Shown: piece by piece, positions 44,540 through 54,488 of the stretch
Position numbering within the stretch: position 1 is the stretch's first letter
Layout: every line of letters begins with the position of its first letter
Assembly (NCBI RefSeq): GCF_001571085.1
Contig: NZ_BCTC01000017.1
Location: 25,957 to 89,956 of the forward strand
Reading direction: 5' to 3'
DNA: 64,000 nt
From: Azohydromonas lata NBRC 102462
GTDB taxonomy: Bacteria > Pseudomonadota > Gammaproteobacteria > Burkholderiales > Burkholderiaceae_C
Made by a program: the position numbers and the translations under genes
The notes under the pieces: generated by a model
The model's database searches: none
What the model saw: only the letters and a program-made list of their open reading frames with translations
What the model was told of the DNA's origin: nothing

Positions 44540-46336
44540 ATGGACCATCTCGCCGTTTCCCGCCTGCAGCGCCTGCGCCAGGCGCTGCGGCAGCGCACGC
44601 TGGACGCGCTGCTCGTCCCCTCCAGCGACCCGCACCTCTCCGAGTACCTGCCCGAGCGCTGGCAGGGCCGGCAGTGGCTCTCCGGCTTCACCGGCTCCAT
44701 GGGCACGCTGGTGGTGGCCGCCGACGCCGCGGCGCTCTTTGCCGACAGCCGCTATTGGGACCAGGCCGAGCGCGAGCTCGCCGGCAGCGGCATAGAGCTG
44801 GTGAAGATCCCCACCGGTGCCATCTCGCACGTGGCCGAGTGGCTTGCGCGCGTGCTGCCGCGCGGCGCCACGCTGGCGGCCGACGGCAGCGTGCTGGGCC
44901 TGGCCACGGCGCAGGCGCTGCGCGGGGCGCTGGAGCCCCTGGGCATCGGGCTGCGCACCGACGCCGACGTGCTGGCCGACATCTGGCCGGACCGCCCGGC
45001 ATTGCCCGCCGCGCCCGTGTACGAGCACGCCGCGCCGCACGCCACCGTGCCGCGCGCCGACAAGCTCGCGCAGGTGCGCCAGGCCATGGCGCGGCGCGGC
45101 GCGGCCTTGCACTTCATCTCCAGCGTGGACGACGTGGCCTGGCTGCTCAACCTGCGCGGCGCGGACGTGGACTACAACCCCGTCTTCCTCGCCCATCTGC
45201 TGCTGGACGCGCAGCGCGCCACGCTCTTCGTGGGCGAAGGCAAGGTGAGCAACGCCTTGCGCGAGCGGCTGCAAGCCGACGGCGTGCACCTGGCGCCCTA
45301 CGCCGACGCCGCCGCCGCGCTGGCCGGCGTTGCGGCCGACGCCGTGCTGCTGCTGGACCCCAAGCGCGTGACGCTGGCCTTCCGCGAGCAACTGCGCTGC
45401 GAGGTGGTGGAAGCCATCAACCCCAGCACCCTGCTCAAGAGCCGCAAGACGGCCGAGGAAGCGGCGCACGTGCGCGAGGCCATGGCCGAGGACGGCGCCG
45501 CCATGTGCGCCTTCTACGCCCGCTTCGAAGCGGCGCTGGCGCGCGGCGAGCGGCTGACCGAGCTGACGGTGGACGAGTGGCTCAGCGCCGAGCGCGCGCG
45601 CCGCGCCAACTTCGTGGGCCTGAGCTTCCCGGTGATCGCCGGCTTCAACGCCAACGGCGCCATGCCGCACTACCGGGCCACGGCGGAGCTGCACGCCGCC
45701 ATCGAAGGCGACGGGCTGTTGCTCATCGACTCCGGCGGCCAGTACCTGGGCGGCACCACCGACATCACGCGCGTGTGGGCCATAGGGACGCCCTCGGCGG
45801 CCATGAAGCGCGACTACACGCTGGTGCTCAAGGGGACCCTGGCGCTGTCGCGCACGCGCTTTCCGCGCGGCACGCTCAGCCCCATGCTGGACGCCATCGC
45901 CCGCGCGCCGCTGTGGGCCGAGGGCATCGAGTTCGGCCACGGCACGGGCCACGGCGTGGGCTACTTCCTCAACGTGCACGAGGGGCCGCAAAGCATCAGC
46001 AAGGCCATGCCGGACGCCAGCATGGCCATGGAGCCGGGGATGATCACCTCCATCGAGCCCGGCGTGTACCGCAGCGGCCGCTGGGGCGTGCGCATCGAGA
46101 ACCTGGTGCTCAACGTCGCGGCGCAGACGGCCGAGGACGGCGCCTTCGGCGAGATGCTGGAGTTCGAGACGCTCACGCTGTGCCCCATGGACACGCGCTG
46201 CATGGACATGGGCCTGCTGCGTCCGGACGAGCGGGCGTGGATCAACGCCTACCACGCCACCGTGCGCGAACGCCTGGCGCCGCGCGTCGAGGGCGACGCC
46301 CTGGCCTGGCTGATGAAGCGCACCGAGCCGATCTGA
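44540..46336 (+). CDS. M24 family aminopeptidase P
   Basis: 598 residues, the long, three-domain form (two creatinase-like N-domains plus the pita-bread domain). Metal ligands: Asp in LLIDSGGQYLGGTTDITR (two), His in GTGHGVGYFLNVHEGP, Glu in ITSIEPGVY and Glu in RIENLVL. It removes N-terminal residues before proline. AAGAAGGA lies 5 nt before ATG 44540, favouring it over GTG 44501. Confidence 0.94.
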   Translation: MDHLAVSRLQRLRQALRQRTLDALLVPSSDPHLSEYLPERWQGRQWLSGFTGSMGTLVVAADAAALFADSRYWDQAERELAGSGIELVKIPTGAISHVAEWLARVLPRGATLAADGSVLGLATAQALRGALEPLGIGLRTDADVLADIWPDRPALPAAPVYEHAAPHATVPRADKLAQVRQAMARRGAALHFISSVDDVAWLLNLRGADVDYNPVFLAHLLLDAQRATLFVGEGKVSNALRERLQADGVHLAPYADAAAALAGVAADAVLLLDPKRVTLAFREQLRCEVVEAINPSTLLKSRKTAEEAAHVREAMAEDGAAMCAFYARFEAALARGERLTELTVDEWLSAERARRANFVGLSFPVIAGFNANGAMPHYRATAELHAAIEGDGLLLIDSGGQYLGGTTDITRVWAIGTPSAAMKRDYTLVLKGTLALSRTRFPRGTLSPMLDAIARAPLWAEGIEFGHGTGHGVGYFLNVHEGPQSISKAMPDASMAMEPGMITSIEPGVYRSGRWGVRIENLVLNVAAQTAEDGAFGEMLEFETLTLCPMDTRCMDMGLLRPDERAWINAYHATVRERLAPRVEGDALAWLMKRTEPI

Positions 46337-46387
46337 GCCTGCCGCGCCGGCCGCCTCGGCGGCCCGCCATGAGCGCTCGCCAACGCC

Positions 46388-46413
46388 GACGGCCGCCCTC
46401 ACCGGCGGCCGTC
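46388..46413 (+). terminator. Hairpin after aminopeptidase P
   Basis: GACGGCCGCC (46388-46397) pairs perfectly with GGCGGCCGTC (46404-46413), then TTGCTTG. A further small CCCCC/GGGGG hairpin lies at 46442-46455. Confidence 0.6.
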
Positions 46414-46554
46414 TTGCTTGGGCGAAGGCGGCCGGCGGCCTCCCCCAGTTGGGGGAAGGAAGAACTACCGACACCGCGGCGGGAACAGGCGCTGCCCCAT
46501 TGGCCTCACCCGAAAGGGGGCCCACACTGGTGTGGAGCTTCGAGGGCATGCCGC

Positions 46555-47148
46555 ATGGACCACCTGTCGCCTGAACCACGTTGCTGTACCTCCGGCCGCC
46601 AGCCCTGCAGGCTGCGACGTCCGGAGTGCCTGCCGGCCGCGCTGCCGGCGGCTTTGCTCATCACGCTGCTGGCCGCCGCCTGCGGCGCGCAGGCCCAGGA
46701 GCGCACCCGGGTGGCCGCCGTCACCTACACGCTGGGCAGCACGAGCGTGCCGCAGCAAGGCGAGCAGTCCGAGCACCGCCGGCTGGAAGTGGTGCGTTGG
46801 GCGGCGCAGGGCGACAGCGCCTGGGGCATGTCCTTGGGCGCCAGCCGCGATGGGCTGAACCCGCCGCGGCCGGAAGTCGGCGTGCGCTGGCGCTCGCGGC
46901 TGGAAGGCAACCAGCGGCTGGACCTCTCGGCCTGGCGCCGCATCACCGCCAACGGCGCCGCCGCCTCGCCGGAGGCCCAGGACGAAGCGGCGCTGCAAAC
47001 CCGCATCGAGCTGCAGTTCACCAGCCCGCGCAGCTCGGCTTCATTGGGCGAGCTGGGCGCCCTGGGCGTGCAGTTGGGCGCCGATTCCAAGCTCTCCATG
47101 CGCGTGCGCCGCGGCGGGCCCATGCTTTATTACCGCATGCAGTTCTGA
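46555..47148 (+). CDS. Hypothetical secreted, possibly outer-membrane protein
   Basis: 197 residues. A long N-region precedes a hydrophobic signal segment (LPAALPAALLITLLAAACGAQAQ), perhaps cleaved after AQA. The rest alternates polar and hydrophobic residues (EVGVRWRSRLEGNQRLDLSAWRRI, RIELQFTSP) and ends in MLYYRMQF, the C-terminal Phe typical of beta-barrel proteins. No family was recognised. The true start may be further downstream, nearer the signal segment. It converges with the large metalloprotease gene. Confidence 0.6.
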   Translation: MDHLSPEPRCCTSGRQPCRLRRPECLPAALPAALLITLLAAACGAQAQERTRVAAVTYTLGSTSVPQQGEQSEHRRLEVVRWAAQGDSAWGMSLGASRDGLNPPRPEVGVRWRSRLEGNQRLDLSAWRRITANGAAASPEAQDEAALQTRIELQFTSPRSSASLGELGALGVQLGADSKLSMRVRRGGPMLYYRMQF

Positions 47149-47195
47149 GGGCTGGGGGCGCCCCGCGCGCCACCGACGGGCGCCGCAGTACGCCT

Positions 47196-47236
47196 TGTAG
47201 GAGGCCCGCTTGCGGGCCGAACGCCAGCCGGGCGAG
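47196..47236 (+). repeat. Single copy of the TGTAGGAGG...GCGGGCC repeat
   Basis: It starts TGTAGGAGGCCCGCTTGCGG and continues GGCCGAA. It aligns over ~40 bp with 18610-18650. The core GGCCCGC/GCGGGCC is palindromic (REP-like). It lies between convergent genes. Confidence 0.6.
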
Positions 47237-47246
47237 ACCCGCCCGC

Positions 47247-50123
47247 TCAAGCCCCCGCCCGCTCCAGCCGCGCCGACAGCGCCGCCGACAGCGTGTCCGC
47301 GCTGTCGAGCAGATGCGCCCTCGCCTCGGCGCTGAGGTCCCCGCGCTTGGCCGCGGCCTGCAGGCGCGGCAGCAGCGCCTGCGCCTCAGCGCGCAGCAGC
47401 GAGCGCGCGTCGGCCCGCGAGAGCGACTGCGGCCGCAGCAGCATCTGCGCCAGGCGGTTGACGTGCTCGCGCTGCAGCTCGCGCCGCGCGGCGGGGATGT
47501 CGCCGCGCGTGGACAGCTCGCGCCACACCTCGCGCGTGAGCCGGCCGTACAGCTCGGACAGGTGAAACGCGTCCTGCGCGCGGGCGAACTTGCCCTCGCT
47601 GTCCAGCAGCCGCTGCGCCACGTCGTCGCTCATGAGCTGCGCCAGCAGCGCGCGCTGCATGCCGGTGAGCATGGGTGCCACGGAGAAGTCGGTGGATACC
47701 GAGCCCGCGCCCGCGCTGAGCGCCTCGCCGCGCTCCTGGAAGTCCGGCGCCAGGCGGCGCTGCAGCGCGGGCGAGAGTTTCAGACCGTCCGGCGACAGCA
47801 CCTGCGAGGCCAGCAGCTCCAGCGCCGCGCGCTGCGTGGCCGGCGCCACGGGCTGCAGCGGGTCGCGGCCGCTGCCGGGGAAGTCGCGCAGCGTGCGCAC
47901 GCCGCCAATCTGGCGCGCGGCCAGGCCGGCGGCGCGGCCCGCGTCGCGCACGGCGTAGACCACGCTGCGGCGCAGCACGGCGTAGTCCTCGTCGGCCTTG
48001 AGCGCTCGCGTCTCCAGCCGCTGCAGCAGCTCGCGCGCGATGTCCATGCGCTTGCGCGCGAACTCCAGCACGTCGGCGCTGAGATCGAACATCAGCGTCT
48101 CGGGATCGACGCCCAGGTAGTTGTCCTCGTCCGTGCCGAAGCTCAGCGCCGGCTCGCTGCTGCGCGCGGCAATGCGCGCCAGCGCCGCCGCCTCGTCCTG
48201 GGCCGGCGTGCCCGGCGGGAAGGTCTTGTAGGCGTACTCGATCGCCCAGTAGTCGTAGGGACCGAGCCGCGTCTGGAAGGGCGTGCCGCCCTTCTGGCCG
48301 TTGCGCGGCAGGTTGATGGGCGCGTACTCCATCACCGAGCCGGTAAGCGCGTGGCTGTGCGTGAAGTCGGGGTCGGAGAGCTGCGCGTCGCTGTACAGGC
48401 GCGAGGCGCGGAAGTTGTGGCGCAGCCCAAGCGTGTGGCCGACCTCGTGCATGGTGGTGTCGGTGAGGTAGTCCAGGACGAACTGCTGCGCCTCGGGGCT
48501 GGACGGGTCCAGCTCGCCGCGGGCCTCCATCACGTCCAGCGCATAGCCGAGCTGCTCGGCCGCGGCCTCGGCGTAGTGGCAGCTCTCGCCTGAGGCCTGC
48601 GACAGCGCCGTCTGCACGCCGCCCGCGGCCTCGCGCGGCGAGGCGGCCATCTGCGCGTCGGCGCCGGGGCCGGACTGCATGAGCGCGGGCCAGTCCTGCA
48701 TCAGCTTGGCGCCCAGCACCTGCGAGCGCAGGTTGCGTATGGCGCGCGAGGACAGGCTCTCGAAGCTGATGTCCGCGTCCAGGATCTCGCCGGTGCGCGG
48801 GTCCACCTGGCTGGGGCCTATGGCGCCGAAGCTGGCCTCGGCGTTGGTCATCCAGCGCACCGAGGGCATGCCCACGTCGAAGGTGTCGAAGTCCGCCCCG
48901 GCGGGCTGCACCTGCACGCGGATGGCGTTCTTGAAGCCCAGGGGCTCGAAGGCGGCGTTCCAGGCCAGGATGCCCCGCGAGATGGCCTCGCGGTACTTCT
49001 CGGGAATGGTGCGGTCCAGCCAGAAGGTGATGGGTTTCACCGGCTCGGACAGCGGCGCGGCCGGGTCCTGCTTCTCCAGCCGCCAGCGGTTGACGAAGCG
49101 CTGCTTGGGCGTGCGCGCCAGGTCGTCGCTGAAGTCCTGGACCACGGTGGTGAAGTGGCCGATGCGCGGGTCGGCCTTGCGCGGCGCCATGGGCTGCTCC
49201 GGCAGCTTGGCCAGCGAGTAGTACAGGCCCACGAACATGCTGCGCGCGTCCGGCAGCGTGTCCGGCGCGCTGGGCTGCGGCGCGCCCGGCGGCGAGCCGG
49301 GTTGCGGCACGGCGATGGTGGCGGTGGCGTAGTGCGCCTGCACGTTGAACACCACCTGGTCGGCCGTGGCGCGCACGCTGGTGAAGCTCGTGTGCCGCCC
49401 GTCCAGCGCGTAGCCCTGGCGGTACGCGCGCTGCAGCGACTGCGACAGGCCCAGCAGGTCCACCAGGAACAGCGGGTTGGCCTCCACCAGCACGCTCTTG
49501 CGCTCGGGGTGCGGCTGGCTGGCGACGCTGGAGCTGGCCAGCAGGCTTTGCGCGAAGCCGGCCTCCACCGCGCGCGCCTGCGGCGTGCCGGGGCGGGCGA
49601 CGTACTCGGGGTTGGTCGCCACCATCTGCACCTGGTTGTGCACGCGGCGGAACTCCACGACCTGCGCCCGCCCCACCTTGCCGTTGCGCTGCACCATGGT
49701 GCCGCCCAACACGCCGCCCTCGCCTATGCCCTGGGCGATCTTGGGCGAGAGGAAGAAGGGGCGGTTGAAATCCTCGGGGTCCAGCTCCAGCCAGACCTTC
49801 TCGTCCTTCTGCCACAGGGTGATGAAGCCCTCCGTGCGCTTGGCGCCGCGGATGACGCTGGCAAAGGGCTGCAGCCCGCCGGGCGGCGTGGCGGCCGCGG
49901 CGGGCAGCGGCGCGCCGGGCGGCTTGGGCGTGAGCTCGCTGGACGAGGAGGACGACGAGGGGATGAGCCCCTGCAGGAACGAGGGCACCTGCACCGAGGC
50001 GCAGCCCGCCAGCAGCAGCGGCAGCAGCGCCGGGGCGGCCAGGCGCGGCAGCCAGGCGCGCAGGGATGAGACGCTGCGGGAAGAACCGCAGGGGGAACGG
50101 CGGGGGGAGCGGCGGAACGACAT
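47247..50123 (-). CDS. Large zinc-dependent lipoprotein metalloprotease (DUF4953/DUF5117 type)
   Basis: 958 residues. A signal with lipobox (LLPLLLAGC) is followed by a Ser-run linker. The central part fits the DUF5117-type domain (FNRPFFLSPKIAQGIG), then the zinc site TMHEVGHTLGLRHNF (HExxHxxGxxH, metzincin-like) near residue 545, with SVMEYAPINLP as a Met-turn candidate. Such proteins are envelope-anchored; the substrate is unknown. Start 50123 gives MSFRRSP. No partner gene is evident. Confidence 0.85.
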   Translation of the reverse strand: MSFRRSPRRSPCGSSRSVSSLRAWLPRLAAPALLPLLLAGCASVQVPSFLQGLIPSSSSSSSELTPKPPGAPLPAAAATPPGGLQPFASVIRGAKRTEGFITLWQKDEKVWLELDPEDFNRPFFLSPKIAQGIGEGGVLGGTMVQRNGKVGRAQVVEFRRVHNQVQMVATNPEYVARPGTPQARAVEAGFAQSLLASSSVASQPHPERKSVLVEANPLFLVDLLGLSQSLQRAYRQGYALDGRHTSFTSVRATADQVVFNVQAHYATATIAVPQPGSPPGAPQPSAPDTLPDARSMFVGLYYSLAKLPEQPMAPRKADPRIGHFTTVVQDFSDDLARTPKQRFVNRWRLEKQDPAAPLSEPVKPITFWLDRTIPEKYREAISRGILAWNAAFEPLGFKNAIRVQVQPAGADFDTFDVGMPSVRWMTNAEASFGAIGPSQVDPRTGEILDADISFESLSSRAIRNLRSQVLGAKLMQDWPALMQSGPGADAQMAASPREAAGGVQTALSQASGESCHYAEAAAEQLGYALDVMEARGELDPSSPEAQQFVLDYLTDTTMHEVGHTLGLRHNFRASRLYSDAQLSDPDFTHSHALTGSVMEYAPINLPRNGQKGGTPFQTRLGPYDYWAIEYAYKTFPPGTPAQDEAAALARIAARSSEPALSFGTDEDNYLGVDPETLMFDLSADVLEFARKRMDIARELLQRLETRALKADEDYAVLRRSVVYAVRDAGRAAGLAARQIGGVRTLRDFPGSGRDPLQPVAPATQRAALELLASQVLSPDGLKLSPALQRRLAPDFQERGEALSAGAGSVSTDFSVAPMLTGMQRALLAQLMSDDVAQRLLDSEGKFARAQDAFHLSELYGRLTREVWRELSTRGDIPAARRELQREHVNRLAQMLLRPQSLSRADARSLLRAEAQALLPRLQAAAKRGDLSAEARAHLLDSADTLSAALSARLERAGA

Positions 50124-50258
50124 CGCGGGCGGCACTGCGGGGTGAAAAGTGACTGCGGCCGCCGCAGGGCGGCCGCTTGGGCACATGGTCTGGGACTTTG
50201 CCCAGGCCGGGCGGGTTCCGCATCGCTGCGCCCTGCGGCGCGGATTCGTTCACGCCAC

Positions 50259-50280
50259 GGGGCGCGTCGCAGCGCGCCCC
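50259..50280 (-). terminator. GC hairpin after ettA
   Basis: GGGGCGCG (50259-50266) pairs with CGCGCCCC (50273-50280) across 6 nt, just after the ettA stop. There is no T-tract, so function is uncertain. Confidence 0.4.
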
Positions 50281-50292
50281 GGGCCGCCGGCC

Positions 50293-51957
50293 TTACTTCA
50301 GGGCCTTGAAGCGCAGGCGGTGCGGGCGGGCGCCCTCTTCACCCAGGCGGCGCTTCTTGTCGGCTTCGTACTCCTGGTAGTTGCCGTCGTAGAAGTACCA
50401 CTGGCTGTCGCCTTCGGCGGCCAGGATGTGGGTGCAGATGCGGTCCAGGAACCAGCGGTCGTGGCTGATGACCATGGCGCTGCCGGCGAACTCCAGCAGC
50501 GCGTCTTCCAGCGCGCGCAGGGTTTCGACGTCGAGGTCGTTGGACGGTTCGTCCAGCATCAGCACGTTGCCGCCCTGGGCCAGGGTCTTGGCCAAGTGCA
50601 GGCGGCCGCGCTCACCGCCGGAGAGGTTCTTGACCAGCTTCTGCTGGTCGTTGCCCTTGAAGTTGAAGCGACCGATGTAGGCGCGCGAGGGCATGACGAA
50701 CTTGCCCACCACGATGTTGTCCAGGCCGCCGGAGACGTCTTCCCACACCGTCTTGTCGCCGGCCAGGCCTTCGCGGCTCTGGTCCACGAAAGCCAGCTTG
50801 GCGGTCTTGCCGATGGAGACTTCGCCCACGTCCGGCTGCTCCACGCCCTGGATCAGCCGGAACAGCGTGGACTTGCCCGCGCCGTTGGGGCCGATGATGC
50901 CGACGATGGCGCCGGCCGGGACCTTGAAGCTCAGGTTGTCGATGAGCACGCGGTCGCCGAAGGACTTCGAGACGTTCTTGAACTCGATCACTTCATTGCC
51001 CAGGCGCTCGGCCACGGGGATGAAGATTTCGTTGGTCTCGTTGCGCTTCTGGTATTCGACGTCGCTCAGCTCCTCGAAGCGGGCCAGGCGCGCCTTGCTC
51101 TTGGCCTGGCGGCCCTTGGCGTTCTTGCGCACCCACTCCAGCTCCTGCTTCATGGCCTTCATGCGGGCGTCTTCGGTCTTCTGCTCCTGCTCCAGGCGCT
51201 TTTCCTTCTGGTCCAGCCAGTCGGAGTAGTTGCCCTTCCAGGGGATGCCGTGGCCGCGGTCGAGCTCCAGGATCCACTCGGCGGCGTTGTCCAGGAAGTA
51301 GCGGTCGTGGGTGATGGCCACCACGGTGCCGCCGAAGCGCTGCAGGAACTGCTCCAGCCATTCCACCGATTCGGCGTCCAAGTGGTTGGTGGGCTCGTCC
51401 AGCAGCAGCATGTCGGGCTTGGACAGCAGCAGGCGGCACAGCGCGACGCGGCGCTTTTCGCCGCCGGAGAGGTTGCCGATGGTGGCGTCCCAGGGCGGCA
51501 GGCGCAGCGCGTCGGCGGCGACTTCCAGCAGGTGCTCGGTGTTCTCGCTGCCGGCGGCGGCGATGATGGCTTCCAGCTCCCCTTGCTCGGCGGCCAGGGC
51601 GTCGAAGTCGGCGTCCGGCTCGGCGTAGGCGGCGTAGACCTCGTCCAGGCGCTTCTTGGCTTCCAGCACGCCGCCGATGCCCTGCTCCACGGCCTCGCGC
51701 ACGGTCAGCTCAGGCGCGATCAGCGGTTCCTGGGGCAGGTAGCCGATCTTGATGCCGGGCATGGGGACGGCTTCACCGTCGATTTCCTTGTCCAGGCCGG
51801 CCATGATCTTGAGCAGCGTGGACTTGCCCGACCCGTTGAGGCCCAGCACGCCGATCTTGGCGCCGGGGAAGAAGGACAGCGAGACCTCCTTGAGGATCTG
51901 GCGCTTGGGGGGAACCGTCTTGGTGACGCGGTTCATGGTGAACACGTACTGGGCCAT
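50293..51957 (-). CDS. ettA: Energy-dependent translational throttle protein EttA (ABC-F)
   Basis: 554 residues, two ABC domains without membrane segments. First: [35 protein letters not shown]. Second: [35 protein letters not shown]. The linker with WIPWKGNY-like segment ([18 protein letters not shown]) and [13 protein letters not shown] matches EttA. It gates entry into elongation at the E site depending on ATP/ADP. Length equals E. coli EttA. It is divergent from rhlE. Confidence 0.97.
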   Translation of the reverse strand: MAQYVFTMNRVTKTVPPKRQILKEVSLSFFPGAKIGVLGLNGSGKSTLLKIMAGLDKEIDGEAVPMPGIKIGYLPQEPLIAPELTVREAVEQGIGGVLEAKKRLDEVYAAYAEPDADFDALAAEQGELEAIIAAAGSENTEHLLEVAADALRLPPWDATIGNLSGGEKRRVALCRLLLSKPDMLLLDEPTNHLDAESVEWLEQFLQRFGGTVVAITHDRYFLDNAAEWILELDRGHGIPWKGNYSDWLDQKEKRLEQEQKTEDARMKAMKQELEWVRKNAKGRQAKSKARLARFEELSDVEYQKRNETNEIFIPVAERLGNEVIEFKNVSKSFGDRVLIDNLSFKVPAGAIVGIIGPNGAGKSTLFRLIQGVEQPDVGEVSIGKTAKLAFVDQSREGLAGDKTVWEDVSGGLDNIVVGKFVMPSRAYIGRFNFKGNDQQKLVKNLSGGERGRLHLAKTLAQGGNVLMLDEPSNDLDVETLRALEDALLEFAGSAMVISHDRWFLDRICTHILAAEGDSQWYFYDGNYQEYEADKKRRLGEEGARPHRLRFKALK

Positions 51958-52113
51958 GGGCGTTTCTTTGCTGGATGAGACTGTCGTAAGGGATGGCCGC
52001 GCGCACACAAAGCAGACCGGCCGGCCGAATCCTCCATTGTCGCCGCTCGCGCCATACCCGGCCGTATTCAACGCCATTGGCGAGCACGTGAAGGATGCCC
52101 GCTCGGTGCTCAC

Positions 52114-52119
52114 TACAAT
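52114..52119 (+). promoter_or_regulatory. -10 box of rhlE
   Basis: TACAAT, ~135 nt upstream of ATG 52256; no clear -35. The 298-nt ettA/rhlE gap holds no gene. Confidence 0.4.
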
Positions 52120-52255
52120 CACAGGCTTGCGGTGCCGCTTCCAGTCATGGCGCCGCAGTCGTTTCGGACACTCTTCCTTAGTGCCGCCTCCGACTGGTGC
52201 CCTGCACACGCAGCGGCAGCAGGCGCGCCCAGAGCCCCCCACGGGGGCCCATTGC

Positions 52256-53872
52256 ATGAACTTCCAAGATCTCGGCCTGGCCGAGCCCATCCTGCGCGCC
52301 GTCAGCGAGCAGGGTTACGAAACGCCCACCCCCATCCAGGCCCAGGCCATCCCCACCGTGCTGCGCGGCGTGGACCTGCTGGCCGGCGCCCAGACCGGCA
52401 CCGGCAAGACCGCCGGCTTCACCCTCCCGATGCTGCACCGCCTGGCGTCGCAGCCCGCCGTGCGTGACGCGCGCGGCCGCGTGCCCATCCGTGCGCTGGT
52501 GCTGACGCCCACCCGCGAGCTGGCCGCCCAGGTCGAAGAGAGCGTGCGCACCTACGGCAAGTACCTCAAGCTGACCAGCATGGTGATGTTCGGCGGCGTG
52601 GGCATGCAGCCGCAGATCGACCGCCTCAAGCGTGGCGTGGACATCCTGGTGGCCACGCCGGGCCGCCTGCTGGACCACCACCAGCAAGGCACGCTGGACC
52701 TGAGCAAGGTCGAAATCTTCGTGCTCGATGAAGCCGACCGCATGCTGGACATGGGCTTCATCCACGACATCAAGAAGGTGCTGGCCATCGTCCCGGCGCA
52801 GAAGCAGAGCCTGCTGTTCTCCGCGACCTTCAGCGACGACATCAAGGCGCTGGCCGAGCGGCTGCTCAACAAGCCCGAGCTGATCGAAGTGGCCCGCCGC
52901 AACGCCACGGCCGACACCATCGCGCAGAAGGTCCACCCCGTGGGCCGCGACGGCAAGAAGGGGCTGCTGGCGCACCTCATCCGCCAGGGCGACTGGCACC
53001 AGGTGCTCGTCTTCACGCGCATGAAGCACGGCGCCAACCGCCTGGCCGAGTACCTCAACGACGCCGGCATCAGCGCCATGGCCATCCACGGCAACAAGAG
53101 CCAGGGTGCGCGCACCAAGGCGCTTTCCGAGTTCAAGGCCGGCACGCTGCAGGTGCTGGTGGCCACCGACATCGCCGCGCGCGGCATCGACATCGACCAG
53201 CTCCCGCACGTCGTCAACTACGAGCTGCCCAACGTGCCCGAGGACTACGTGCACCGCATCGGCCGCACCGGCCGTGCCGGCGCGCAGGGCGAGGCGCTGA
53301 GCCTGGTGTGCGCGGACGAGGAGCTGTTCCTGCGCGACATCGAGAAGCTGATCAAGCGCAGCATTCCGCGCGAGACGGTGGCCGGCTTCGAGCCCCCGGC
53401 GGGCGAGAAGGCCGAGCCCATCGTGCTGGGCCGCATGGTCATCGGCGTGGGTGCCGGTGCCGGCGGGCGCGGTGCGCGTCCGGCCGGTGGCGGCGGTGGC
53501 CGCGGTGGCCAGGGCCGTCCGGCCGCGGGCAACAGCGGCGGTGGCCGGCCTGCGGGCCAGGGCGGCGGGCGTCCGGCTGCGCAAGGCAGCGGTCGTCCGG
53601 CGGGCCAGGGTGGCGGCCGTCCGGCGGGCCAGGGTGGCGGCCGTCCGGCGGGCCAGGGCAGCGGCCGTCCGGCCGCGGGTGGCGGCAACGGCGGCGGCCA
53701 GGGCCGTCCGGCCGCGGCGGCACCGCATGGCGGGCATCGCCCGCATGGCTCTGCGCCGGCCAGCGCGCCGCGCGCGGCCCAGCCGCAGTCGGCCCAACAG
53801 CCGCGCCGCGACGAGCCCCGCCGCTCCGCCCTCACCGGCGGCGGCGCGCGGCTGACGCAGCCCAAGCGCTGA
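52256..53872 (+). CDS. rhlE: DEAD-box RNA helicase RhlE
   Basis: 538 residues. Core motifs: [70 protein letters not shown] and [10 protein letters not shown]. The ~150-residue tail is G/R/P-rich with an octapeptide repeat, and probably binds RNA. RhlE acts in rRNA maturation and mRNA decay. No Shine-Dalgarno is obvious before ATG 52256. It ends at a good terminator. Confidence 0.95.
   Translation: MNFQDLGLAEPILRAVSEQGYETPTPIQAQAIPTVLRGVDLLAGAQTGTGKTAGFTLPMLHRLASQPAVRDARGRVPIRALVLTPTRELAAQVEESVRTYGKYLKLTSMVMFGGVGMQPQIDRLKRGVDILVATPGRLLDHHQQGTLDLSKVEIFVLDEADRMLDMGFIHDIKKVLAIVPAQKQSLLFSATFSDDIKALAERLLNKPELIEVARRNATADTIAQKVHPVGRDGKKGLLAHLIRQGDWHQVLVFTRMKHGANRLAEYLNDAGISAMAIHGNKSQGARTKALSEFKAGTLQVLVATDIAARGIDIDQLPHVVNYELPNVPEDYVHRIGRTGRAGAQGEALSLVCADEELFLRDIEKLIKRSIPRETVAGFEPPAGEKAEPIVLGRMVIGVGAGAGGRGARPAGGGGGRGGQGRPAAGNSGGGRPAGQGGGRPAAQGSGRPAGQGGGRPAGQGGGRPAGQGSGRPAAGGGNGGGQGRPAAAAPHGGHRPHGSAPASAPRAAQPQSAQQPRRDEPRRSALTGGGARLTQPKR
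53546..53665 (+). repeat. Five 24-bp tandem repeats in the RhlE tail
   Basis: Five in-frame units encode RPAGQGGG or RPAAQGSG (residues ~431-470). Units three and four (53594-53641) are identical at DNA level, suggesting recent expansion. Confidence 0.85.
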
Positions 53873-53924
53873 GGTCGTCAAGGCCAGCGGCCCGCGTGCA
53901 AGGCGCGGACCGCCCATGAAAGTG

Positions 53925-53951
53925 AAAACGTCGCCACTTCGGCGACGTTTT
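53925..53951 (+). terminator. Intrinsic terminator of rhlE
   Basis: AAAACGTCGCC (53925-53935) and GGCGACGTTTT (53941-53951) form an 11-bp stem with a 5-nt loop, 52 nt after the stop. Confidence 0.85.
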
Positions 53952-54019
53952 GCATTGAGCGCTCGGGAAAGCTGGGGTGCTTTGGCCTCCCGTCAGCCAA
54001 GGCGCTTCGCCCCCTGCGA

Positions 54020-54192
54020 CGTCATGCCCGCGAAGGCGTGCTGCTGTCCGGGGAACACGGTGGGAACTCGGCATCGCGTCAGCAACGACGCTTCGCTCCT
54101 CTATTCCGTCATTCCCGCGAAGGCGCACTGCTGTCCGGGGAACCCTGTGGGGACTCGGCATCACGTCAGCAACGACGCTTCGCGCTCTATTC
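54020..54192 (+). repeat. Two ~86-bp tandem units leading into a REP-like element
   Basis: Units 54020-54106 and 54107-54192 are close to identical by eye. Each begins with CGTCATNCCCGCGAAGGCG, the outer part of the adjacent 152-bp element's end, and ends CGACGCTTCG...CTATTC. The 616-nt gap 53873-54488 holds these repeats and the rhlE terminator; no gene is seen in it. Confidence 0.75.
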
Positions 54193-54344
54193 CGTCATTC
54201 CCGCGAAGGCGGGAATCCAGGCGGCCCTAACGTCAGAGCGCAGGGACAGCGCAGGAACAACGCGTTTTTGGCCTTGTGGCGCCGACTTGTGAGCTGGCGG
54301 CCGACTTGGGGGCCGCCTGGATTCCCGCCTTCGCGGGAATGACG
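54193..54344 (+). repeat. 152-bp MITE/REP-like element, copy 1
   Basis: Perfect 35-bp terminal inverted repeats (54193-54227, 54310-54344) begin CGTCATTCCCGCGAAGGCGG. Each end is itself a hairpin (ATTCCCGC-GAAG-GCGGGAAT). The ~82-bp centre aligns with the reverse complement of the centre of copy 2 (56361-56512). No coding capacity. Confidence 0.85.
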
Positions 54345-54364
54345 AGGTAGTAAGCGAAGCTGAC

Positions 54365-54449
54365 CGGCTACCGGCTACCGGCTACCGACCCGGCTGCGGA
54401 CTGCGGACTGCGGACTGCGGACTGCGGATTGCGGACTGCGGACTGCGGC
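54365..54449 (+). repeat. Heptanucleotide tandem repeats
   Basis: About three copies of ACCGGCT-type heptamer (from 54364 to 54386) are followed by eight copies of CTGCGGA or a one-base variant (54394-54449). They lie ~40 nt downstream of the stop of the oxygenase gene on the minus strand, not in a coding region. Confidence 0.85.
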
Positions 54450-54488
54450 TTCCCAGCCAGCCAGGCGCCACTGCCGCCGCTCAGCCCC

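Noticed and set aside
43807..46554. Plus-strand frame running over GDT1 and aminopeptidase P
   Set aside because: Only its last ~197 codons (from 46555) look protein-like. The earlier part is a wrong-frame reading of two well-supported genes.
54020..54449. CRISPR-like array
   Set aside because: Units are contiguous tandem or inverted repeats without unique spacers, and no cas gene is near.
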